A stretch of 64,000 nt of DNA from Cognatishimia sp. SS12 (GCF_028369055.1 NZ_JAQNCZ010000003.1:248001-312000), one strand, 5' to 3'; shown: positions 35,076 to 43,836, numbered from the stretch's first letter. Program-made: numbers and translations. The notes: generated from the sequence alone by a model not told the origin.

Positions 35076-35947
35076 CCACACCGACCGCCGCCAAACCGCT
35101 TTGGCGGCTGTTGGCGCTGACCTCGGTCTTTTGCGGCGTCGCAGGCGGAGTGAGCCTCAAATTGGCGGGGGATATGCCAAGTGCGCAGGCGGTTATCATG
35201 CGCACGGCCACCGCCTTTGCGGTTGTGATGGCGATTTCCATGGTCGGCACCGGCCGCCTGCGCATCAGCTTTGGGCGCACAACCCTGATCCGCGCCCTAC
35301 TGGATGGCGCGGCGGGCTTTGGCTTTGCACTGGCGATTTTCGAACTACCAATCAGCCTGCTGACCGCTTTCCTTGCGGCGCTGCCCGCCTTCTCGACGTT
35401 GTTTGCCGCGCTCTTTCTAGGCGAGAAACCCAGAGCCTTGGTCTGGGTCGGCATCGCCGGTGCGTTCGCCGGGTGCCTGATCATCCTGCGCCCAGCGCTT
35501 GAATTTTCCACCTATGGCGTCGCCCTGGCCCTATGCGGCAACATCGGCTTTGCGGCCCGGGACGTCTATACGCGCAAAATCGGGCGCGGGCTGGACGTGC
35601 ATTCCTCCGTGCTGCTCTCCTATTGCTTTGTGATCGGCTGCAGCCTGGTGCTCAGTCCCGCGCAGGGGTGGGCGGTGCCCACACTTCGGGATGGCGGGTT
35701 TGCCATACTCGCAGGTCTATTTGGTGCTGGCGCCGGGCTGCTGATCGCCCTCGCCCATCAGAATGAACTGGTCAGCCGCATCGCCCCGCTGCGGTTTACC
35801 AGCCTGCTTTGGGCGCTGCTGCTGGACTATATGATCTGGTCCTTTGTCCCTGACCGCACCGCCTGGATCGGCATTTTGGTCACGTCCCTGTCGGTGCTTT
35901 TGGTGCTGCACCAATCCCGCACGCCAGCGCACAAGCGCCGTGGCTGA
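35072..35947 (+). CDS. EamA/DMT-superfamily transporter
   Basis: 291 residues, about ten hydrophobic helices in two five-helix EamA repeats (about 12-140 and 150-285). Members export or import small metabolites and cannot be assigned from sequence. Translationally coupled (ATGA) to the DgoK-like gene, so it probably handles a metabolite of the same pathway. Confidence 0.88.
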   Translation: MTTPTAAKPLWRLLALTSVFCGVAGGVSLKLAGDMPSAQAVIMRTATAFAVVMAISMVGTGRLRISFGRTTLIRALLDGAAGFGFALAIFELPISLLTAFLAALPAFSTLFAALFLGEKPRALVWVGIAGAFAGCLIILRPALEFSTYGVALALCGNIGFAARDVYTRKIGRGLDVHSSVLLSYCFVIGCSLVLSPAQGWAVPTLRDGGFAILAGLFGAGAGLLIALAHQNELVSRIAPLRFTSLLWALLLDYMIWSFVPDRTAWIGILVTSLSVLLVLHQSRTPAHKRRG

Positions 35948-36076
35948 CCGCCCCTTGGCACGAAGGCAAAAGCCTTCTCAGGCGCAATGTCGCGTTTCTG
36001 GAATGCGCCCAAACATCTCTGCGCCAGCGCGGCTCCGATCTTGTCTGGGTCGGCCTAATGTCGGTATGCTCTGCCC

Positions 36077-36643
36077 ATGCAGCGTTCTATTGACTCGGTT
36101 TTTCCCCTGCGCGCCTCCCGCACCCACGAAGTTTTTGGCGCGGGGGCCAATAGCTTTGCCTTCGCCTTGGCGGCGCGGCTTGGCGGGCAGATGATGTGGA
36201 TCCGCGAGCGCTGGGAACCGACCCTGATCAACCCATCCGGGTTTGTCGAGTTCATCGATCCAGCCACAGTGACCCTCAGCAATACCGAAAACCAAACGGA
36301 CACGCTGGCCGTCGCCGAAGATTGCCTGCGCTCTGGGGCGCTGAGACTTGTTGTCCTGCGTCTTAACAAACCTTTGACTCTGACCGAAGGGCGGCGGCTT
36401 CAGCTCGCGGCGCGGGATGGCAAGTCAACTGGGTTGGCGATTATCCCCGAAGGCATGGGCAGCAACGCGGCCGAAACCCGCTGGCACTGCACCCCGGTTT
36501 TTGAACCGGGCCAGAATAGGCCCGACTCGCCCCTGCAGAAGTGGGATCTTGTCAGGAACAAATCGGGAACTTTGGGCCATTGGTATATGCGGTGGGATCG
36601 CGCGGCGCGTCGCATCAATATGGTTGCCCCGCCCGGCCCGTGA
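36077..36643 (+). CDS. ImuA-like (RecA-fold) protein
   Basis: 188 residues. The opening ...RTHEVFGAGANSFAFALAARLGGQMMWIRE and the later ALRLVVLRL plus LTLTEGRRLQLAARDGKSTG resemble ImuA proteins, RecA-fold partners of the ImuB-DnaE2 mutagenesis complex. There is no Walker A lysine motif (AGANSFAFA in its place), which is usual for ImuA. ImuB and DnaE2 are not next to it, and I see no alphaproteobacterial SOS box (GTTC-N7-GTTC) in the 129 bases upstream. Family assignment is moderate; the function is inferred. Confidence 0.5.
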   Translation: MQRSIDSVFPLRASRTHEVFGAGANSFAFALAARLGGQMMWIRERWEPTLINPSGFVEFIDPATVTLSNTENQTDTLAVAEDCLRSGALRLVVLRLNKPLTLTEGRRLQLAARDGKSTGLAIIPEGMGSNAAETRWHCTPVFEPGQNRPDSPLQKWDLVRNKSGTLGHWYMRWDRAARRINMVAPPGP

Positions 36644-36678
36644 CCGGGCCAGGTTATCGCGGGCGGCGCGCGACCGCT

Positions 36679-37752
36679 CTAAACCAGCTTGCCATCTTGA
36701 AACACCAGCACATCTTTTTCAGCAACGGAAACCGCCAAAGGGCGGCCCACCGCGATCTTTTGCCGGAGCCGCGACTTGACCTTGAAGAGTTCGCCATTGG
36801 CAGCGCGGAGGCTGAGGATTTGCTCGATCCCGAGATTTTCGCAGGCCTCGACCATGGCCGTTGCGCCGGTGCCTTTGGGCTCTGTGACGCGAATATGTTC
36901 CGGGCGCACGCCAATTTTCAACGCACCTTCTTCAAATGAACCGCGCCGAAGGCCGGTCAGTGCAAGGGCCGGACAATGTAAATTGTCATGCTGCACATCA
37001 ACGTCAAATAGATTGATCGGCGGCGAACCAATAAAGTACCCCACAAAGGTATTCTCTGGCCGTTCAAACAATTGTTCCGGACGCCCGGATTGCTGAACGC
37101 GGCCATCTTTCATCACCACAACCTCATCGGCAAAAGACATGGCTTCGCTTTGATCATGTGTCACCAAAATCATCGTGGTGCCGGTGTGGCGATTGATCTG
37201 GCGCAGCTTGCGGCGCAGGGCAAATTTCATCTGCGGATCGATCACGGTCAGCGGCTCATCCAACAGAACAGCGCTGACATCGTCCCGCACAAGGCCACGG
37301 CCCAATGAAATCAATTGTTTCTGGTCGGCGCTCAGCTGACGGGCCGGCATGTCCAAAATGTCATCAAGATCGAGCATTTCGGACACTTCGGCAACGCGCG
37401 CTGCGATTTTCTTGGGGTCCCATTTGCGACATTCAAGCGGAAAGGCGAGGTTTCGGCGCACCGATTTTGTGGTGTAGATCACCGGAAACTGAAACACCTG
37501 CGCGATATTGCGTTCCGACGTGCCTTTATGGGTCACATCCTGACCGTCAAACAGCAGCTGACCATCCGAAGGGTGCAAGAGCCCTGAAATGATATTGAGC
37601 ATCGTCGTTTTGCCGCAACCCGACGGCCCGAGAAGCGCATAGGTTTTGCCATCTTCCCAAACCAGATCCACGGGTTTCAGGGCATAGTCATCTTCTGATT
37701 TTGGGCCTGGCAAGTAGCTGTGCCCCAAATTTCTGAGCGTTATTTCAGCCAT
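36679..37752 (-). CDS. ABC ATP-binding protein with degenerate signature (GlpT-like)
   Basis: 357 residues. Walker A GPSGCGKTT, Q-loop FQFPVIYTT, Walker B AVLLDEPLTVID and switch THDQSEAM are present, but the signature LSGGQ is LSADQKQ (140-146). The GRGLVRDDVSAVLLDEPLTVID stretch is typical of the GlpT subunit of rhizobial GlpSTPQV glycerol transporters, which pairs with a normal ATPase. Here it overlaps the canonical ATPase gene by 8 nt, giving a heterodimer with one impaired site. C-terminal TOBE-type domain from about 235. Polyol or glycerol-like substrate is suggested, not proven. Confidence 0.88.
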   Translation of the reverse strand: MAEITLRNLGHSYLPGPKSEDDYALKPVDLVWEDGKTYALLGPSGCGKTTMLNIISGLLHPSDGQLLFDGQDVTHKGTSERNIAQVFQFPVIYTTKSVRRNLAFPLECRKWDPKKIAARVAEVSEMLDLDDILDMPARQLSADQKQLISLGRGLVRDDVSAVLLDEPLTVIDPQMKFALRRKLRQINRHTGTTMILVTHDQSEAMSFADEVVVMKDGRVQQSGRPEQLFERPENTFVGYFIGSPPINLFDVDVQHDNLHCPALALTGLRRGSFEEGALKIGVRPEHIRVTEPKGTGATAMVEACENLGIEQILSLRAANGELFKVKSRLRQKIAVGRPLAVSVAEKDVLVFQDGKLV

Positions 37753-38803
37753 TTGAACGCCTTTCAGTGATATTCTTTCCCTCTGCCGAAAACAGCAGAA
37801 GGGTGGATGTGTCCAAGGAAACTTGAATGGATTGGTCTGTTTTGAATTCGTGGATGCCCTCGAGCAGCATCACCGCCGCGCCAAATTCCAGACTAAGATG
37901 CACGATTGTGTCCGAGCCGGAAAACTCTGCCAACACGACCTTTGCGGGCATGTCCCCGCCAATAGAAAGCGCGTCCGGGCGAATGCCGACCTGGATAGGG
38001 CCGTCCCCTTTCAGCACAAGGCCTGCCCCCTCGGGCAAAGCCGTGCCCGCCAGCATCAGCTGCCCATTGGCGATTTCGCCATGGCAGATCGAGACCGGCG
38101 GATCGCTCACTAGCTTTGCCACCTCTACGGTTGCCGGATTCTCAAAGATGTCCGCAGGGGCACCCATTGCCAGAATGCATCCTTCATGCATGACAATCAT
38201 TTCATGGCCCAGTTGCATCGCCTCGGCGGGTTCGGTGGTTGAATACAAGATGATGCCATCCGCGTTTTCCGCCAAAAGGCGCGGAAATTCTTCGCGCAGC
38301 TTTTCGCGCAGCTTGTAGTCAAGATTCGCCAGCGGCTCGTCCATCAACAGAATACGGGCCTTCTTGACGATCGCGCGGGCAATGGCGACCCTTTGCTGCT
38401 GCCCACCGGAAAGCTCAGGGGGCATCCGATGCTCAAACCCGGCCAAACCCACCAGCGCCAGCGCGGCCATCGCCCGGTCATGGGCATCTGCACGCGAGAA
38501 CCCCTGGCGGCGCAGTGGAAAGGCGACGTTTTGCACGACGGTCAGGTGCGGGTAGTTGATGAATTGCTGGTACACCATGCTCATCTGGCGAAGGCGCACA
38601 GGCCGGTCAGCAAGGTTCTGGCCATCCAGCTCCAGATGCCCATCCGCAATATCATCAAGGCCCATCACAATGCGCAAAAGCTCGGTTTTGCCAGCGCCAG
38701 TGCGCCCCAGAATGGTATAGATCTTGCCGCTTTCCAGCTCAGCACTCAGGTTGCATAGAGGCCGTTTGCGATGCGTGGTCGAGATATTTTTCAAACTTAG
38801 CAT
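37745..38803 (-). CDS. ABC ATP-binding protein, canonical partner (GlpS-like)
   Basis: 352 residues from ATG 38803. Walker A GRTGAGKTE, signature LSGGQQQR, Walker B ILLMDEPLANLD; the switch region is YSTTEPAEAM with Thr-Glu where Thr-His-Asp is usual, so the switch histidine appears to be missing. Together with the partner's broken signature this suggests two complementary half-sites. C-terminal regulatory domain from about 230. Follows the permeases by 4 nt. Confidence 0.88.
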   Translation of the reverse strand: MLSLKNISTTHRKRPLCNLSAELESGKIYTILGRTGAGKTELLRIVMGLDDIADGHLELDGQNLADRPVRLRQMSMVYQQFINYPHLTVVQNVAFPLRRQGFSRADAHDRAMAALALVGLAGFEHRMPPELSGGQQQRVAIARAIVKKARILLMDEPLANLDYKLREKLREEFPRLLAENADGIILYSTTEPAEAMQLGHEMIVMHEGCILAMGAPADIFENPATVEVAKLVSDPPVSICHGEIANGQLMLAGTALPEGAGLVLKGDGPIQVGIRPDALSIGGDMPAKVVLAEFSGSDTIVHLSLEFGAAVMLLEGIHEFKTDQSIQVSLDTSTLLLFSAEGKNITERRSNG

Positions 38804-38807
38804 GGTG

Positions 38808-39653
38808 TTATCTGAATGCTCCTGCAAGAGACCCACGAGACATGAAACGCTCCACCACAATCGCAATGAGGGCGAGCGGCGTGACCGAGATCAACGCAAA
38901 GGCTGACAGCGACCACCACGGCGTGACCGAAGAGTTGAGAGACACAATCGCGACCGGCAACAGCTGCGTTTCGGTGAATGTCAGGATGAAGGCGAAGAAA
39001 AAGTCGTTCCAACCGAAGATCAGGCAGAACATTCCAGCCACGACCAGACCAGCCGTCGAGTTGGGCAAAACCACACGGAAGAACGCGCCAATGGGGGTAC
39101 ACCCGTCGATCATGGCCATTTCATCCAACTCTTTCGGGATCGAGGCGAAAAAATCGGTCATCACCCATACCGCAATAGGGAGCAAAAGCGCGACATAGAC
39201 GATGACCAGGCCAAATATCGTGTCCAGCGCCTGGATCTCCTTGAGCATCAAGAAGAACGGGATTGCCAGAACGATAGGCGGCATAATGCGTTGCGAAATG
39301 AAGAAGAACGTAATGTCCGAATTCTTCACAAATCCAACTTTGTAGGAATACCGGCTGAGGCCATAGGCCGCCAAGGTGCCCAGCCCCAGGCTCACGATGC
39401 TGGCCAGCAATGTGACCGATGCCGAATTCAGAAAGGGCGTCACGATATTGATGCCCTGGCTGCCGCTTGCGAACAATGACGTCCAGCCTTGCACCGAGGG
39501 TTCAAACTCGACCCACGGCAGGTAACGCGCCCCGCTTGTCACGGCATTGGCATCTTTGAAAGATGTGCTCAGCGCCCAAAGGAACGGAAAGACAACAAAG
39601 GCCGTCCAGACCAGCAGGCAAAGGTATTTGATGATGTGATAGGTACGTCCCAT
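38808..39653 (-). CDS. Sugar/polyol ABC transporter permease (MalG-like)
   Basis: 281 residues; ATG 39653 with AAGGA a few bases upstream. Six helices and EAA loop DEMAMIDGCTPIGAFFRVVL (about 172-191). One nucleotide separates it from the stop of the upstream permease. Confidence 0.91.
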   Translation of the reverse strand: MGRTYHIIKYLCLLVWTAFVVFPFLWALSTSFKDANAVTSGARYLPWVEFEPSVQGWTSLFASGSQGINIVTPFLNSASVTLLASIVSLGLGTLAAYGLSRYSYKVGFVKNSDITFFFISQRIMPPIVLAIPFFLMLKEIQALDTIFGLVIVYVALLLPIAVWVMTDFFASIPKELDEMAMIDGCTPIGAFFRVVLPNSTAGLVVAGMFCLIFGWNDFFFAFILTFTETQLLPVAIVSLNSSVTPWWSLSAFALISVTPLALIAIVVERFMSRGSLAGAFR

Positions 39654-39654
39654 A

Positions 39655-40521
39655 TCAGGTTTCCTTTCCAACCAGAAAGCGCATCAGAACTTTGGCGATG
39701 ATGGTCAGCGTGATGATCATCAGCACGAGATAGGCGAGCGATAAGGCTGCCGAATAGCCGACCTGAAAATCGCGCAAGCCCCGAATGTAGATGTAATAGG
39801 ATGGTGTTTCCGTGGCCGTGCCCGGCCCACCGGAGGTCATCACGTAGACCGTATCCATGATCTTTGAGGCTTCGATCAGGCGAATGATGATTGCCCCGAT
39901 TGAAATGGGTGCCATCAAGGGGAAGGTCACTTGCCAAAACGTCCGCGCGGGCGACGCACCATCGATCGCGGCGGCAAGATAGGGTTCGCGAGGCAGTGAG
40001 ACGAGCCCAGCAAGCAGCAATAAGAACATGAACGGTGTCCATTGCCAGACTTCGACGATCACCACGCTGATGAACGCCCCAGCCGCGCTCGAAAGCCAGG
40101 GCACTGGACCAATGCCCACCATGCTCAGCAAATCGTTGGCCGGGCCCAGGCTTTCATGAAACACGGTGCGCCAGATGACCGACATGACCACAGGCGTGGT
40201 CATCATCGGGACCAGGAACAACACCCGGAAAATCCTCCCGCCCCGCATCTTTTTCCAGACCGCCAAGGCCAGCGCAAAGCCAAGAACATACTGCAATGTC
40301 ACCGTGATAAGGCTCATGCCGGACAGGCGCAGCAGGCTTTCCCAAAAGCGCGTGTCTTCGAAAAGCCGCGCATAGTTGCGCCCCCCGATAAAGTCTAGAC
40401 CGGCTTGATAAACATCCCAGCTAGAGAAGCTGACCCGCACCGTAAAGACCAATGGAAAGAGGATGATCGCCGCAAGCGTCAGCAGCGCCGGCAGCAGAAA
40501 GAAATGCTTTGGCTTTAGCAT
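39655..40521 (-). CDS. Sugar/polyol ABC transporter permease (MalF-like)
   Basis: 288 residues from ATG 40521, the first Met of the recognised fold; the frame stays open to 40575 through the intercistronic hairpin. Six helices and EAA-type loop YLAAAIDGASPARTFWQVTF (about 185-204). First permease after the binding-protein gene. Confidence 0.9.
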   Translation of the reverse strand: MLKPKHFFLLPALLTLAAIILFPLVFTVRVSFSSWDVYQAGLDFIGGRNYARLFEDTRFWESLLRLSGMSLITVTLQYVLGFALALAVWKKMRGGRIFRVLFLVPMMTTPVVMSVIWRTVFHESLGPANDLLSMVGIGPVPWLSSAAGAFISVVIVEVWQWTPFMFLLLLAGLVSLPREPYLAAAIDGASPARTFWQVTFPLMAPISIGAIIIRLIEASKIMDTVYVMTSGGPGTATETPSYYIYIRGLRDFQVGYSAALSLAYLVLMIITLTIIAKVLMRFLVGKET

Positions 40522-40550
40522 GTCAAAGTCCAATTCGTAGTAATGTGTTG

Positions 40551-40574
40551 TGGGGGACGGCGCACCGTCCCCCA
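40551..40574 (-). terminator. Intercistronic GC hairpin between binding protein and permease
   Basis: TGGGGGACGG (40551-40560), loop CGCA, CCGTCCCCCA (40565-40574): a perfect 10-bp stem 20 nt past the binding-protein stop. No T-run. Same position and style as the hairpins at 30685 and 63238. Confidence 0.6.
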
Positions 40575-40593
40575 ACGAAGGCGGTTGAGGAGG

Positions 40594-42129
40594 TCAACCT
40601 TCGTTATCTTCCAGCCGAACCACGTTGGCGTAAGCCTCGCGCAGACGATCCGCACCGATGCGCTCAACGATGTCTGACCATTCGTCAGCCACGCCATCCA
40701 GGGCCTCTTGTGGGGATTTCTGACCCGCAAGCGCCTCGGCCACGCCATTCGCCATGGAGGACATGAACTGCCCCACGCCGGGAACACGCAGATCGTAAAC
40801 GCGGTTGGTGCTGTCTTCCATTTCCGAGAGGGTGGTGACATAGCTGTCCGCCACGTCCGCATCCCAGCCAAGGCCCTGCCAGAACGCACTGTCAAAGTGG
40901 CTATCGCGATAGGGGTTTACCCCAAAGCGGCCGATTTGCAGATCATGGAAGGTATTGGCTTCGTTTGAGAAAAAGCACAGGAAATCAAAGGCCATCTCTT
41001 GGTTTTCGGACTCCTTGGACACCGCGGATGACCAACCCCAAGTCATGTAAGGCGCACGGTTTGGTTCATCAAAGCTGTCCCATTCGCCAGTTTCGCGGTT
41101 CCACACTTGCTTGGCACCTGGCAGCGGTGCTGCGCCAACGGCGTTGCGAATGCGGCTGCCGTCCTGTTGCGCCTGGATGAAGGCATCATCCCAAGAGTAG
41201 CTCATCAAAGTCTGACCACCGCCGAATGAGAAAATCTCATCCCCGAGGCCAAAGTTGGTGCCACCCGGAGGGAAGGCCTGCTGCGCCTCAACAAACAATT
41301 CCAGCCCGCGCACGAAGCCTGGGGTGTTGATCAGCGGCTCCATGGTTTCGATATCAAAGAAGAAGCCACCGCCGACATCCGGGTGTTTGGCATAGGGGGC
41401 CGCCCGGCTGATGAAGGCTGAGAACATCAGATCGTCGCGCTTGGCAACTTCGGCAGAGCCATAGTTCAGCTCGCCGTCGCCATCCCAGTCAAACCCTGAG
41501 AACACGCTGGCCACTTCGTTGTACTCTTCCCAAGTGGTCGGCACCGCAAGGTCGCGTCCGGTTGCCTCTTTGAATTTTGCCTGCATCTCGGGGTTATCAA
41601 ACACATCGGTGCGGTACTTGAGGTAATGACGGTCGCCATCCATTGGGTATTGGATCATCTGGCCATTCCAGGTGGCAACACCTTTGAAACTGTCAGTGAC
41701 ATCAGCCATACCGCTTGAGGCTGTGTAGGCCTCGGGCACGGGGGCCAGGAAACGGTTGAAATCGCCGATCCAAAGGGAAGCATAGAACAGAACATCATAG
41801 GCGTTCTGCCCGCTTTGGAAGGGGATCATAATGCGCTGAAAGAGGTCGCCGAAAGGAACGTGTACAACGTTTACCTCAGCGCCCGTCAGCTCTGAAAACT
41901 GCTCTGCGTGCAGCGCGGTCGGCTCGCCGATCACCGGAATGGCATGGGTGATGACATTGAGCGTCTGCCCAGAATAATCTTTGGCATCAATGGCGGCATA
42001 GCTGCACGAGCCGGGAATATCCTTGGCAATTCCGTATTTGGAATAGTCAGCCTCTGCTTGCACCGCCGCAGGCATTGCGGTTGATGTCAGCATGGCCGCG
42101 ATCGTCAAAGTTGAACTTATGCGTTTCAT
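40594..42129 (-). CDS. ABC transporter substrate-binding protein (sugar/polyol type)
   Basis: 511 residues, longer than most family 1 binding proteins and close to GlpV-type glycerol-binding proteins. Signal peptide 1-25 ending AVQA. Blocks include HVPFGDLFQRIMIPFQSGQ, GQTLMSYSWDDAF and a tryptophan-rich middle. It contains a calcium-loop-like DWDGDGELNYG (about 216-226), which may be structural. Precedes its permeases; follows the SnoaL-like gene by 29 nt. Confidence 0.87.
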   Translation of the reverse strand: MKRISSTLTIAAMLTSTAMPAAVQAEADYSKYGIAKDIPGSCSYAAIDAKDYSGQTLNVITHAIPVIGEPTALHAEQFSELTGAEVNVVHVPFGDLFQRIMIPFQSGQNAYDVLFYASLWIGDFNRFLAPVPEAYTASSGMADVTDSFKGVATWNGQMIQYPMDGDRHYLKYRTDVFDNPEMQAKFKEATGRDLAVPTTWEEYNEVASVFSGFDWDGDGELNYGSAEVAKRDDLMFSAFISRAAPYAKHPDVGGGFFFDIETMEPLINTPGFVRGLELFVEAQQAFPPGGTNFGLGDEIFSFGGGQTLMSYSWDDAFIQAQQDGSRIRNAVGAAPLPGAKQVWNRETGEWDSFDEPNRAPYMTWGWSSAVSKESENQEMAFDFLCFFSNEANTFHDLQIGRFGVNPYRDSHFDSAFWQGLGWDADVADSYVTTLSEMEDSTNRVYDLRVPGVGQFMSSMANGVAEALAGQKSPQEALDGVADEWSDIVERIGADRLREAYANVVRLEDNEG

Positions 42130-42158
42130 ATTTGTCTCCTCCTGTTGGGTGTCGCGAC

Positions 42159-42581
42159 CTATTTAGGTTCGACGACCAAACCGATCGTTTGCGTCACGAT
42201 CTTGTCGTTTTCGATGACGAAGGTGTCCGTCGCGTAGACGTAGCTGTTGTCGGGGGTCTCAGCGCGCCAACTGATGTAGACGACATTGCCCTCAACGCGC
42301 TTTTCGGTGAGCTCAAACGAAGAGCCATCCTGCGCAAACTCTTGGAAAATAGCGCCAAAGAAGCCCTCGATTTCATCCAGCCCCCGGAAAATGGCATTCG
42401 GAATGATCACCACCGAGTCATCGGTGTAATCTGCAAGATTTTGCTCCATGTTGCGGTCTACGAACGCTTGCAAATGGTGATCAAAAACCGCCTCGGGGTC
42501 TGCAAAGGCCGCCCCGCCAAACGTCAGGGCGACGGCACTCGTCAGCGCGGCCATACCGGCGCGTATATTGGTATCAATCAT
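42159..42581 (-). CDS. Secreted SnoaL/NTF2-like protein
   Basis: 140 residues from ATG 42581 (preceded by GGGAGGAAA), with a signal peptide of about 27 residues ending AAFA. The mature part is a cone-shaped NTF2/SnoaL-like domain: DPEAVFDHHLQAFVDRNMEQ, then YTDDSVVIIPNAIFRGLDEI, the usual ketosteroid-isomerase-like start. Ligand or reaction unknown. Its place between the alcohol dehydrogenase and the transporter binding protein, together with export, suggests a periplasmic helper in substrate handling (inference). Confidence 0.75.
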   Translation of the reverse strand: MIDTNIRAGMAALTSAVALTFGGAAFADPEAVFDHHLQAFVDRNMEQNLADYTDDSVVIIPNAIFRGLDEIEGFFGAIFQEFAQDGSSFELTEKRVEGNVVYISWRAETPDNSYVYATDTFVIENDKIVTQTIGLVVEPK

Positions 42582-42604
42582 GTTTTCCTCCCTAGATTGA
42601 TGCA

Positions 42605-43657
42605 TTAAGGAACGAGCACCGCCCGCCCCTTGATTTTGCCTTCGTGCAAAGCGCGAAGCGCAAGATTGGCGTCTTTCAGACTGAATTCTTGGGTTTCCAG
42701 GTGGACCAGTCCGCGGTGCGCCAGTTCCATCAGTTCGGACAGTTCTGCCCATGTGCCGACGAGATTGCCGATGATGTTTTTCTCGGTGATGACCAGGTCA
42801 ACGGTCGGCACTTTGACATCTTCGCCGTAGCCGATGACGTAGTAGCTGCCGGCGTTGCGCGTCATCGCCAACCCCTTGCTGGTGGTGCCCCGCTCGCCGA
42901 CAAAATCCAGCACCGCTTCGGCGCCATGCCCTTTGGTCAGCGACAAGACCGCGTCGACTTCGCCGCCATCCGCTTTGATCAGGTGATCCGCACCGCATTC
43001 TTCAGCCAACTTGAGTGAGGTTTCATTGGTATCCACCACGATGATTTCGGCAGCACACATCGCGCGCAGAACCTGGATCGCGATATGGCCCAGACCCCCG
43101 GCCCCGATGATCACGCAATATTGCCCCGGCAACAGATGGCGTGTCGCTTTCTTGGCGGCGCGATAGGCGGTCAGGCCAGCATCCGAATAAGGCGCAACCT
43201 CCTTTGGGTTGAGCGTTTTTGGCAACGCGATGATATTGCGGGCGGATGTCACCAGCGCCTCGGCATAACCGCCATTGCTGTCCAGCCCAGGAAACGTGCC
43301 GTCGCCATGCATGTCTTCGCCGCGACGACAGGCGATGCATGTCCCATTTGAGATTTTCGGGTGAATGATCACGGGATCACCCTTTTTCAGACCTTCGACC
43401 TCGGGGCCGACGTCTTCGATCCAACCGGCGTTTTCATGCCCAAGGATAAGCGGCAACAAAGCGTCGCCGGTCGGGTCCATATGCGGCCGCCAGACCCCTT
43501 CAATGACATGCAAATCCGTGCGGCAAACTCCGGCTCCGCCGATCCGCACAATCACATCAGAACCTTTTGAAATGCTCGGGTCAGGGACATCTTCGTATGT
43601 CACCCAGGTGTCAGCAGTCAGATCGTCATCATAGGTATGGAGCACTTGCGCTTTCAT
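42605..43657 (-). CDS. Zinc-dependent medium-chain alcohol dehydrogenase
   Basis: 350 residues. Catalytic-zinc residues Cys45 (GVCRTDLH), His74-Glu75 (GHENAG) and probably Asp159 (YSDAG); Rossmann motif GAGGLGHIA at about 187. The structural-zinc loop is eroded: only Cys107 and Cys110 of the usual four cysteines remain, with Asn104 and Gly118 at the other two positions. Asp in the cofactor strand (IIVVDTN) favours NAD. First gene of the operon with its own promoter region facing the AcoR-like regulator. Substrate is an alcohol or polyol, not defined. Confidence 0.88.
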   Translation of the reverse strand: MKAQVLHTYDDDLTADTWVTYEDVPDPSISKGSDVIVRIGGAGVCRTDLHVIEGVWRPHMDPTGDALLPLILGHENAGWIEDVGPEVEGLKKGDPVIIHPKISNGTCIACRRGEDMHGDGTFPGLDSNGGYAEALVTSARNIIALPKTLNPKEVAPYSDAGLTAYRAAKKATRHLLPGQYCVIIGAGGLGHIAIQVLRAMCAAEIIVVDTNETSLKLAEECGADHLIKADGGEVDAVLSLTKGHGAEAVLDFVGERGTTSKGLAMTRNAGSYYVIGYGEDVKVPTVDLVITEKNIIGNLVGTWAELSELMELAHRGLVHLETQEFSLKDANLALRALHEGKIKGRAVLVP

Positions 43658-43703
43658 TGTTTCCTCCCTCAGGTGCCTTGCAGCATCTGCACATCGCTTT
43701 CCT

Positions 43704-43727
43704 TTGCTCGGGCCGTTGCTCGGGCCG
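43704..43727. repeat. Tandem 12-bp repeat upstream of the alcohol dehydrogenase
   Basis: TTGCTCGGGCCG occurs twice head-to-tail (43704-43715 and 43716-43727); the second copy forms a palindrome GCTCGGGCCGAGC (43718-43730). In the divergent promoter gap, so it may be a regulator site. Confidence 0.6.
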
Positions 43728-43790
43728 AGCGTTCGATGTTTCGTTCATGCAATTGATCATTCTCGGGCGGCCCCGGGGGATCCGCCTGTG

Positions 43791-43836
43791 TTCAGAATCT
43801 GAAGCGCGCCAAAAAAACGGCGTTCACTTTGTGAAC
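43791..43836. promoter_or_regulatory. Two palindromes in the adh / AcoR-like divergent gap
   Basis: TTCAGAATCTGAA (43791-43803) and GTTCACTTTGTGAAC (43822-43836), each a perfect inverted repeat, lie 70-115 bp upstream of the regulator start. Candidate operators. I find no -24/-12 sigma-54 promoter (TGGCAC-N5-TTGC) on either strand of this gap. Confidence 0.5.

Noticed and set aside
35948..36076. SOS box for the ImuA-like gene
   Set aside because: No GTTC-N7-GTTC or close variant in the gap.
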